Shown one piece after another: positions 55,519 through 64,000 of a DNA stretch of 64,000 bases (position 1 is the first letter of the stretch; every line of letters starts with the position of its first letter). The position numbers and the translations under genes are program-made. Source of the stretch: Primulina eburnea (taxonomy: Eukaryota > Streptophyta > Magnoliopsida > Lamiales > Gesneriaceae); contig NC_133117.1 in assembly GCF_022965805.1 (NCBI RefSeq), positions 7,588,183-7,652,182 of the forward strand, in the 5' to 3' direction. The notes beneath the pieces were generated by a model. The model was not told the DNA's origin. It worked only from the letters and a program-made list of their open reading frames with translations, and did not search any database.

Positions 55519-57357
55519 TGTGGGGACCCGGACGCTAATCAAGTTCTTAATCATAATTGGGACTAATTAATCAATTAAAAACAGGGTCTAATTTTTTTTT
55601 TTTTTTAAATGCGGAACGTAGTGAAATCAAACTCATATACATATCCGTATAAAATACAATACGAGTCCTGTACTGCATGCATTCAAAATAAACTAGGTTT
55701 AACAACTACTGTCAAGTGTTCAACCCTATCTCTAATCCAAGTCCGGAGCCTCCACTCTAATCACGATCTCTCCTCATCTCCTGGACCCTGATCCTGTCCC
55801 ACCTGTTGTCAAGTACACATACAGACAAGACAACAGCCGGATATACCGGTGAGAATATAATCCCAGTATAAATCAATGAAACATGCAATCATATAAAACA
55901 ATATAAAGCATGTAATCAGGTAACAGATATATATATCAAAATCTGAAACATAATCAATATCAATCTGTCGACATAACTCATAATTCAGACTAGACTCAAT
56001 CCTAGTCTAGGGATCCCGGTTGCCAGATGTGGTATTCCTATATCGAATTCCGTAATAGAAGGAACCGTATTCCTATTACTCGATATAACCAATATCCTGG
56101 TATTCCTATATCGAATTCCGTAATAGACGAATTCCCATTTCTTTTACTCGATATAACCAAACATCCGGTCTCCTGACCTATCCGTCATGGACTGCAGTTC
56201 TATCTTTAATAACCTATCTTGAGACATCGTGCAATGTGTCGTGGCGATACCACCACTATCCGGCACTTCTGTCACAAGATAAATCGTCTACTACCTGTCA
56301 TCTAAAATCAAGAGAACAAGTATATCATCAATTCAATGCAAATATCAATGCAATAAAGTAAAGTATGTGATTTAGGGAAACTCAAGTCTAATCCGACTCA
56401 AGTCGATCTCCCAATACCACATTGACTTATACCTTTCTTTCGTCGGTTTCTGGCTCAGTCGAAGTCCTGAACTCACAGTCTATCTGGCAATGACAATATC
56501 AATAATCTCATGTCAATATACCTTTCAAATCAATAACAATATGATCAATCTTGATTTAATTCAAAATCAACGGCATAACGGTACAATTTCAATATCCCCG
56601 TCAATACCAATTCAACAGATAATAGTTACAATCCATAACTCATATCTGATACCATCTGTAATCCAATCACAATTCAGATCTGGCTGGTATAAATTAATAT
56701 ACCCTAAACATTCATAACAATTCCATAATCAGTCCGTTTCTTAGTCTGACTTCGATTCTATAATGTCTCATATGTCAAGAACAACATATATGAGTTCCAT
56801 TCAGTTTTGACAATATCATAATTCTAAAACATGTCAAAACGTAGTAAAACTTACGTCCAGTTGTAGCCTACGTCGCTAGGAACTCGATACCGAAGTCGGA
56901 TTCAAAATCAGACGGACGGATTTCTCAGAAAAGGCGTAAGGATTTTCTCCTATCTTCTTCAAACCCTTTTTCAGATTTCTAATGATAAACTCTGAAGGAA
57001 CGAATGGCTATCATACATATATATACTATGGATGAATTCAACGAGGTGGCACCATTTCCGCACAACACGCAGCACTGCGGGTGCGGTCGCTGCTGCACCG
57101 CGGGTGCGGTCCTGCACCGCGGGTGCGGTGCTGTTACTTAACGCAGGTGCGGTATTGCTTCGGCAGTCTTCTCCATTTTCCAGTAGCACCACCGCGGGTG
57201 CGGTGCTTCCTAGGCCGCGGGTGCGGTGTTCCCTCGGCCTCACCTTCACCATTCCATTTCTAATTCTTTTCTCAATGTCCCGATTAATCCTTTTATAATC
57301 CTATCAATTATAAATCAATAATTACAGATTACTGGGATTAAATTTTCGGGCATTACA
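55519..57357 (-). repeat. Element H 5' LTR
   Basis: 1839 bp, near identical to the 3' LTR. Its motif array (57074-57227) has six units, one more than the 3' LTR. Confidence 0.93.
57074..57227. repeat. Iterated ACCGCACCCGCGGT motif in H 5' LTR
   Basis: Six units, two carrying C-to-T/G-to-A type changes (actgcggg, acgcaggt). An extra unit near 57110-57125 is missing from the sister LTR. Confidence 0.88.
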
Positions 57358-57362
57358 ACTTA

Positions 57363-58406
57363 GGCGATTATACCACATTCGACCGGATTTCTTAAAACCA
57401 TATAATGATCTTTGAAATTTCACAGAATAACATTATTTGGGTTTTGAACTTTGTGCTTGATCAGGCATCTTAAATCCTTTAGGATTTTTATATATATATT
57501 ACTATCGAGTGATCCGTATAAGTAAGCTGTGATAACATTTATAAGACGCATTTTTAAATTTTCAGATACCGCTAAACTAATCAAAACCGAAACGTAATTG
57601 CAACCATAACAGAAGAATACGTTTCTTCATAATCAATTTCAGGCCTTTGAAAAAAACATTGTGCAACAAGTCGAGATTTATATCTTACTATTTCATTTTT
57701 CTCATTTCACTTTCCAATAAAACTCATTTGTACCCAACAGATTTTACACCTTCAGGTGTAAGGACTATAGGCCTAAAAACTTTACGTTTATTTAACGAAT
57801 CCAATTCAACCTGGATAACATCTTTCCATTTTTTTCCAGTCCTGTCGATTTTTACATTCACCAAAAGATTTTGATTCATGATCTTCATTGTCATTTATGA
57901 TGTCAAATTCCACATTGTAAGAAAATATCTTATCAATTTCTTTTATATATTTTCGGTTCCATATTTTTCCAGTATTAATATAATTGACAGAGATTTCACG
58001 ATTCTCATCAGTTTGTGGTTCTAACAGAACATTTTTATCATCATGTATTTCTGTCGGAATATCATTCTCTATTTTGTGATAATCCCTTTTCTCTATGCTT
58101 TTTCTTTTTCGAGGATTTTTATACTTGAAACCAATTGGCCTTCTAAGCTTCAGCGTTTAATGATATCATGAGTATCTTCAATTTATTTTTTTGAAATTTC
58201 AATTCGAGCATGGGCATTTACATCATGTATATATGATTTGGTTACCTCTTTTGTGTCTGCAAATGGATCTGGTATTTGATTTGTTATTCTTTGCAAGTGT
58301 ACAATTTGTTGTACATCATTTTCACATTGTTTAGTTCATGGATCAAAATGTAACAATGATGATGTATACCATGTAATTTCTTTTTCGATATGTTACTTTT
58401 CTATCC
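57363..58406 (-). pseudogene. Integrase-to-reverse-transcriptase region of J
   Basis: Minus-strand pieces [50 protein letters not shown] and AITFRF are the N-terminal reverse transcriptase of plant copia. Numerous stops and shifts. H is inserted downstream. Confidence 0.7.
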
Positions 58407-59325
58407 CTAACATTGGTAAGATTTTTTCATTAAAATGACAATCAGCAAAAAATATTGTAAACACATCGCCTGTCTGAGGTTCAAGATATCAAATTGTTGA
58501 TGGGCTATCATAACCAACATAAATTCCGATCTTTCTTTGAGGTCCCATTTTTTTCGTTGAGGCGGTGCAATAGGCCCATATACCATACATCCAAAAATTC
58601 TCAGATGAGAAATTTCTGGTTCTTTACAAAAGGCAAGCTGCAATGGGGAGTATTTATGATATGCACTTGGTCTGATGCGAATTAATGCAGTAGCATGTAA
58701 AATTGCATGTCCCCATATAGAAACATGGAGTTTTGTTTTCATAATCATTGGTCTAGCAATCAGTTGTAGACGTTTAATCAATGATTTAGCTAATCCATTT
58801 GTGTATGTACATGAGCAACATGATGCTCAACACTGATTCCCATTGATATACAATAATCATTGAAAGTCTGGGAAGTAAATTCACCAGCATTATCAAGTCT
58901 AATTTTCTTGATTGTATGATCGAGAAGTTGATTCCGCAATTTTGTTATTTGAGCAAGTAATCTTGCAAATGCGACATTTGGAGTTGATAATAAACATATT
59001 TGTGACCATCTGCTGGATGCATCGATCAATACCATAAAATATCTAAGTAATCCACATGGTGGATGAATTGGACCACAAATATCACCCTGAATACGTTCAA
59101 GAAACATGTGTGATTCAGTTTACATTTTAGCTGGTAATGGTCTTATAATAAGTTTTCCAAGAGAACATGCTTTGTATTGAAACTTATTATTTTGAAAGAT
59201 TTTCAGGTCTTTCAGCGGATGACCATATGTATTTTCTATAATTTTTCGCATCATTGTTGAACCAAGATGTCCTAATCGATCATGCCAATTAATTAGTATT
59301 GAAAAATTAATCAACTACCATGTTT
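58407..59325 (-). pseudogene. Integrase of J (broken)
   Basis: From upstream: WHDRLGHLGSTMMRKII, KACSLGKLIIRP, GDICGPIHPPCG (first Asp), KIRLDNAGEFTSQTFNDY (second Asp near 58890), then TNGLAKSLIKRL near 58770-58800, where the catalytic Glu is replaced by Lys. WGHAILHATALIRIRP and RIFGCMVYGPIAPPQRKK follow. A stop at about 59118 and a frameshift near 58795 interrupt it. Catalytically dead by sequence. Confidence 0.78.
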
Positions 59326-59358
59326 GATTCAATTGGATTTATATATGTATAATGCAAT

Positions 59359-60554
59359 TGATAAGTGCAAGATTTGCACTTAATTTAAACTAGAATCCAT
59401 TTTGAATTACGCTTGTTTCGGACAAAATTATGCGTTTTTTGGTTTGTTCTGTTGTCATTTCAGGAATGGAGAAACTAGCGGACACGAAGCCAAGTCGAGC
59501 ATCCATCGGACAGAAGTGCGCGCGCGGCCGCGCCACTTCACGTGCAGCCGCGCGCACATGTAAATAAGGGCATGACCAGAAACATGCGCGCCAGTTCTCG
59601 CGCTACCCGCGTGCACAGAAGCAGCAGAAACCGAGAGGTGCGCGCGGCCGCGCCACATCACGCGCAGGCACGACCTCATGCACACATGCACGGGCAGATG
59701 AGTAGCAGCGCACACGCCCCATCGCCAGTTCTCGCGCTACCACGCGCACGGCGTCTAGAAAAGCTATAAAATGCGCGCCGCTAGGTTAGAAAAGGAGTTA
59801 GCCGCCGTGGAGAGAAATCATACGAAAATACAGGGAAAAGACTCGGAGCGAAGGCGAGACGAAGGCAAGACACGCGAAGATCGATTACAAAGACGAAGAG
59901 CGACGAATCTGGGGACAGAGACGACACTTCGGATTTGTTATCTGTCTTTTGCGTTTCTATTTTCTCATATGTCAATGTCTAAAACTTTGAACATGCGTCG
60001 TTTTTATTTCGATTTCGTGATGAACTAATTTCCCATTCTAGAGAATGATGTAGCTTTGTGGACACGATGATTTGACGTGGTTATTTTATAAGATTGAATT
60101 TCATTTCATGTTTACTTGTGTTTATTGCACTGCAATTTACTGGCCATAAATTGTTTGTTGTTTGATTAAATTCTACAACTCGGGAGAGGGACTAGGATTA
60201 TAGATCATTAGAACACATCGTTAAATGTTTATAGCGTTCGGAAGGCGTATAACTTTAGCGAGGCTTAGTAAGAACATTGCTTGCATTTATCTATGAAACT
60301 TAGATTCTAATTAGGAATAATTGAATCGAATTTGATAGATACAGTTATTCGTCACTTGGGAAAGGGTGAATAAAATAATCTAAGTGTTCTTGGCCATTAA
60401 ATAATTGGAATTCATGAATATAAATTCAACTTGAATAATTATCGTGGAAACTTTGTGAAATCATTTCTCTAGATATTTTCTCTCATTATTATTTCTCAAT
60501 TCGGTGATTTAATTAAGTCATTGTTTTCCATTAATTCGTTCATACAAACCAATA
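59359..60554. mobile_element. Element K: probable solo LTR in J
   Basis: TGATAAGTGC at 59359 to ACCAATA at 60554, flanked by a perfect gcaat duplication (59354-59358, 60555-60559). Interrupts J between protease and integrase. No coding domain. A GC-rich block (59512-59762) has two related units starting GTGCGCGCGGCCGCGCCAC (59517 and 59639), and TATAAAA follows at 59765-59771. The 3' end is TA rather than CA. The later part (60180-60480) resembles leader sequence of Athila/TAT-type plant elements from memory. Confidence 0.65.
59512..59762. repeat. GC-rich duplicated block in K
   Basis: Two diverged units of about 120-135 bases sharing CGCGCGGCCGCGCCAC and CCAGTTCTCGCGCTACC, immediately upstream of TATAAAA. 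Confidence 0.75.
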
Positions 60555-60559
60555 GCAAT

Positions 60560-60986
60560 CCAATAGGGAGCATTGGTAGTTTTTCAAATACATATTTTTT
60601 CCTGATTTATATGTGGTAAGACACATATATTTCTCATTTCCTTCATTTATTGTTTGAGTATCATACCTATGAGAATATATTTCATTAAAATTCAACAATT
60701 TTTTTTTCAATTGTGGTGAATACAAAGCATCATTTATCTGAAATTTTGTACCATTAGGTAACAAAAAATGTGCTTTACCACCACATTTAATCAAGTATAT
60801 AGGACATGATATTGTATTCACCATTATTTTTGTTGATTTTAGTTCCAAGAAATATATTTTATCTCGGAGAATAGTGTACGTTGTACCACTATAGGGTATG
60901 AAAACTTCCATTGGATTAGTTCCTTATTTAGCTTTGTTCATAGCATTTTCCATATTTGCACTTAAAAAAATATGCAATGAAAAAAA
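60560..60986 (-). pseudogene. Protease region of J
   Basis: Minus-strand frame starting near 60911: TTYTILRDKIYFLELKSTK, LLPNGTKFQINDALYSPQLK, KYMCLTTYKSGK. This is the copia segment after the protease active site; the catalytic DSG is not visible in frame. Interrupted by K at 60554. Confidence 0.7.
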
Positions 60987-62232
60987 TTACTGAAAATATA
61001 TATGTAATAAAAAACATTTCATAATTATACAATAAAATATTAGCATACGAGCACATGAAAAATAAAATATTTTACATTTTATTCCACCAATATATTGATC
61101 ATTTTCAGATAAATCATTCATAAAATATGTCGCATCAAAATGAGTTGAATAACTCAAACTGCCACCGTGTTCAGTGAAGTTGCTCTCTTTTTCTTTTCCC
61201 TTTATTGATTCTTTATAGAGCTTACCAAGGTCATCGAGGGACTCGACTAATACGAGAAACATGTCCTGAATTGCCGCATCTAAAACAAGAACTTTCAAAT
61301 CGTTTTGAGTGATTTTTATTAACACTTATGTTCTCATGATGCCATTTCAGTGGGTGGTTCGTGATGCCCTTTTGATATGAGTTATAGAAGTAACTATCTC
61401 GATTTTTTCAAAACCACGGCCGCGACCATGACACCGACCACTTCCACATCCACGACCACGACCACGACCTCGACCTCGACCTCGACCTTGTTTCTGAATT
61501 TTATTTTGGTTTTCAGGTTTAAATTCATTTTTACTTACAGCATTTACTTCTGGAAATGATGTTGATCCAGTGGGTCGGGACTGATGATTTCTTATTAGCA
61601 GCTCGTTGTTATTTTTCGCCACAAGAAGACATACGATAAGTTCAGAATATCTCGCAAATCCACGCAGTCTATATTGTTGTTGTAGAGTTATATTTGATGC
61701 GTGAAAGTGGAAAATGTTTTTCAAACAATTTCGATTCCGTAACCTCATTTCCACAAAATTTTAATTGCGAGATTATTCGATACATCGCCGAATTGTAATT
61801 ACCGGCTTTCTTAAAATCTTGGGATCTTAACGTATTTCATTCATCACGGGCTATCGGAAGTATAACTTTCCTTATATGTTCAAACCTTTCTTTTAATCCT
61901 TTTCATAAAGTCATGTGATCTTTTCCAATGAGATATTCACATTTTAATCATTCGTCAAGATGTTGACGCAAAAATATTATAGCTTTTGTTTTTCTTGTGA
62001 TGATGAGATACCATTTTCTTTGATGATCTTATTAAGACCCATTCGTCAAGATGTTGACGCAAAAATATTATAGCTTTTGTTTTTTCTTGTGATGATGAGA
62101 TACCATTTTCTTTGATGATCTTATTAAGACCCAATGACTCAAGATGCATTTCTACATCTAGAGTCCATGACATATAATTTTTTTTCCTGCAATGTCGAGC
62201 GTAACAAACTTGAGCTTTGCCAAATTTGACAT
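60987..62232 (-). pseudogene. Gag of J (broken)
   Basis: Start at 62232 (MSNLAKLKFVTLDIAG), then SWTLDVEMHLESLGL. A 90-base tandem duplication (61950-62132) repeats FLRQHLDEWVLIRSSKKM-type sequence. RYSELIVCLLVAKNNNELL and NHQSRPTGSTSFPEV follow, then an Arg-Gly run GRGRGRGRGRGCGSGRC (61410-61490), which may bind RNA. A degenerate knuckle CFRCGNSGHVSRIS (near 61240-61285) has its last Cys replaced. KESIKGKEKESNFTEHGG ends the recognisable part. Several stops. Confidence 0.75.
61950..62132. repeat. Tandem duplication in J gag
   Basis: Two copies of about 90 bases (about 61950-62039 and 62040-62131) differing by one T in a T run. Confidence 0.85.
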
Positions 62233-62719
62233 GGTGGTACTAGAAAAATAACAATGCATTTTATTAGTTAAGTTTTAAATTTATTAAAATGTCAATACAA
62301 ATTAACAGATAAATTTTAAGTACAAACATTCTAAAAAATAAAGAAAAAATGCGGGCGAATATTATCCGATAAATAAAAGACTAGTAAGTATAATAACCAA
62401 AATAAATAAAAAATAATATTGAAAGCATCATCATCATCTTCTTCGAACATTTGGATGAAGAAAATTTTTAGGGAGGAAGAGTAAGTTTAGAGTGATTGAA
62501 TGTGTTTGTAAAATCATATTTATAGAGTAAAAACCAGCCGTTTATGATCGTTACAAAATCTTAAAAAAAATAAATGTATGTATATGTAAATTTTATGATA
62601 ATAATATGATATATATAATGTTAATCACGTTTAAATAGTTATGTATATCTCATCAAAATATTATAATGAGGCGTCAGAGACTCCTTTTTGTATAACACTG
62701 TGATATTGTACAAATATAT
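62233..62719 (-). other. Leader region of J
   Basis: AT-rich non-coding sequence between gag start and 5' LTR of J (before the TRIM). No frame or motif recognised. Confidence 0.5.
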
Positions 62720-63067
62720 TGTTGGGGCAATAATAGTTCTGCTTGGTAGAACGATCGAACCGTGGTGCTTGAGCTGCTGTGCGGTTTAAGAGATTTGAGT
62801 TGCACCATTACTACTAGCTATAGTTTTTGGGAAAGCAGCAAGCGCTCGGTCCTACAATTGGTATCAGAGCCAAGGTCACGGGTTCGATTCTCATTGATTG
62901 CAATAAGTTCAATTATTGGGAGGGAGATTGTTGGGTGCAATAATTGTCCCTGATTTGTAGAGTGATCGAACCGTGGTGCTTGAGCTGTTGTGCGGCTTAA
63001 AATATTTGAGTTGGACCATTACTACTAGCTATAGCTTTCGGTAAAGCGGCAAGCGCTCGGTCCTATA
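62720..63067 (+). mobile_element. TRIM-like miniature LTR element
   Basis: Left repeat 62720-62856 (TGTTGGGGCA to GGTCCTACA) and right repeat 62929-63067 (TGTTGGGTGCA to GGTCCTATA) are about 85% identical. Between them lie 72 bases with TGGTATCAGAGC two bases after the left repeat (62859-62870) and a purine tract GGGAGGGAGAT (62918-62928) abutting the right repeat. Flanking tatat on both sides could be the duplication, but the right flank is a TA microsatellite. No coding capacity; size and layout fit terminal-repeat retrotransposons in miniature. Confidence 0.85.
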
Positions 63068-63070
63068 TAT

Positions 63071-63107
<37 letters not shown>

Positions 63108-63110
63108 ATT
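63068..63110. repeat. TA microsatellite
   Basis: (TA)n with single interruptions, beside the TRIM right end. Confidence 0.9.
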
Positions 63111-63464
63111 ATTATATAACACAATAAAAATATATAAACATTGAAATAATCACATCACGTTATTATAATGAGGTGTCATAGACTCTTTTTATATAATAAC
63201 ATGATATTATTCAAATATATATACAATAAATAAACAGTAACACAATAAAATTATATAAGTAGTGTAATAATATAATTGCATCACGTTATTATAATGAGGT
63301 ATCATAAATTTCTTTTATAGAATATATGATATTATATATTAAATATATACACAAAAAAATAAATAAACAGTAAAATAAATTTTCTTACTTTTGAATATTG
63401 TTAATTTTTTCTTTTGTTATGGAGCTTGGAAAAATATGGAGAACCGAACCTTCGAGTACCATGT
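63111..63464 (-). other. 5' leader of J, upstream part
   Basis: AT-rich. It has repeated short blocks (ATTATAATGAGGTGTCAT near 63162 and 63287, also near 62661). A primer-site-like ATGGTACTCGAAGG on the minus strand lies at 63463-63449, not an exact initiator-Met match. Confidence 0.45.
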
Positions 63465-63769
63465 TGATAACGTGTTAAAAATAAAAATTTACGGTAAAAA
63501 GTAAAAATCTCAAACTCACAAAATATATTAAACTACACCTTTTATAAAATTTTGTCTACTCCATTATGTTCTTCTTCAAAATTGAGAGACATATTTATAG
63601 AATTTCTTTGGAAATAATCCAAAAATAAATATATCGTTACATAAATCATCACACACTAATTTTCAATATTTACAATTCTTATTTTCAACATTCAATAATT
63701 TCAATCATTATTTTCAACTTGGACTAATTTATTGAATAATAGAATAAATTTCTTATATTAAACTAGACA
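63465..63769 (-). repeat. 5' LTR of J
   Basis: On the minus strand TGTCTAGTTT (63769) to TAACACGTTATCA (63465), about 305 bp, followed by the primer-site-like sequence. The end motif is common in plant copia elements. Confidence 0.6.
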
Positions 63770-63770
63770 T

Positions 63771-64000
63771 TGTTAGAATTATTTTGTTGGTTCACATAAT
63801 TTAATTAATTATATATAGACAAGCTATCTAATAAAAGCATGAACAAGATTATCTAATTAATAACGAGTTTCCAAAGTATTAAATAAATTAGTATGATATG
63901 TCTTATGTGTAGAAATACAACCCAATTAAGTCTTATATAATGGGTCAAAAATTGTTAAGGTTATATAAGGTTATGGTCCCCGAGACACAGAGAATAACAC
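63771..64000 (+). repeat. Second G-type copia LTR (partial)
   Basis: TGTTAGAATTATTTTG onwards aligns with 47933-48165, sharing ATAGACAAGCTAT, TTTCCAAAGTATTAAATAAA and CGAGACAC. Cut by the window end. Confidence 0.7.

Larger units (their letters stand above)
48855..57357 (-). mobile_element. Element H: near-intact chromovirus-type Ty3/gypsy
   Basis: An 8503-bp full-length element on the minus strand: 5' LTR 55519-57357, primer site 55502-55513, one gag-pol frame with a single stop, hairpin (50692-50709), polypurine tract (50672-50687) and 3' LTR 48855-50671. Perfect duplication actta (48850-48854, 57358-57362). LTR identity is very high. The most recent and least damaged element in the window. 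Confidence 0.95.
48500..63769 (-). mobile_element. Element J: old Ty1/copia retrotransposon, minus strand, 3'-truncated
   Basis: Reading leftwards from a 5' LTR at 63465-63769: leader, gag (62232 to about 60990), protease, integrase, reverse transcriptase, ending at about 48500 without RNase H or 3' LTR. Interrupted by the TRIM-like element, K and H. Many stops. It belongs to the common plant copia type with GDICGPIHPPCG and GYKSR-like motifs. Confidence 0.8.

Noticed and set aside
59542..60028. Arg-rich ORFs and a CpG island suggesting a host gene promoter
   Set aside because: The block lies inside an insertion with a gcaat duplication and LTR-type layout, and no conserved protein is encoded.
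61377..61559. Thr/Ser-rich + strand ORF
   Set aside because: Antisense shadow of the Arg-Gly run in J gag.
62859..62895. Possible tRNA gene
   Set aside because: Only a primer site and a B-box-like stretch are present; no cloverleaf can be formed, and context fits a TRIM interior.

Overview
This window is repeat-dense nuclear DNA from a flowering plant. It contains no convincing ordinary host gene. Nearly every base belongs to LTR retrotransposons stacked inside one another, most of which prime with the initiator-tRNA-Met sequence TGGTATCAGAGC. The Sirevirus-like elements carry extra ORFs of a kind I remember as very abundant in the Gesneriaceae (Dorcoceras-like Lamiales). That placement is recollection, not something the sequence proves.

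Layout. Element A, a Sirevirus-like Ty1/copia on the + strand, spans roughly 142-45549 and is split by four insertions. (1) Element E sits in its 5' LTR (254-11898, 5-bp duplication gcact); E is an odd unit with inverted LTRs and only an integrase fragment, and it holds the Ty3/gypsy element F (871-8433, duplication gaagc) and a CACTA-like insertion. (2) Solo LTR C (16428-26788, duplication aaatc) interrupts A pol and itself contains gypsy element D (18004-25803). (3) Element B, a second Sirevirus-like copia (30018-42110), is inserted in the extra ORF of A. (4) A itself appears to lie in an old copia G, whose gag resumes at 45550 and whose 3' LTR begins at 47933. A 351-bp foldback element (47526-47876) sits in G.

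From about 48.5 kb to 63.77 kb lies another old copia, J, on the minus strand. It is interrupted by a nearly intact chromovirus-type gypsy H (48855-57357, minus, duplication actta), a solo LTR K (59359-60554, duplication gcaat) and a miniature TRIM-like element (62720-63067). The window ends in a second G-type LTR.

The main points of interest are: (a) two independent insertions (E and the 351-bp foldback) with matched 5-bp duplications whose two outer ends are the same LTR end in inverted orientation; (b) iterated CpG-rich motifs in the LTRs of D, F, H and K, with D and H sharing the motif ACCGCACCCGCGGT, and with sister LTRs of D, F and H each differing by one motif unit; (c) a stem-covarying hairpin just upstream of the polypurine tract in three gypsy families; (d) a post-pol gene block in A and B with one or two antisense ORFs that have their own TATA boxes, plus a divergent sense ORF with a conserved G-box-like site. 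Coding regions are described as found, with their breaks. No ORF in the window is certain to yield a functional protein today; H is the closest, with one visible stop.
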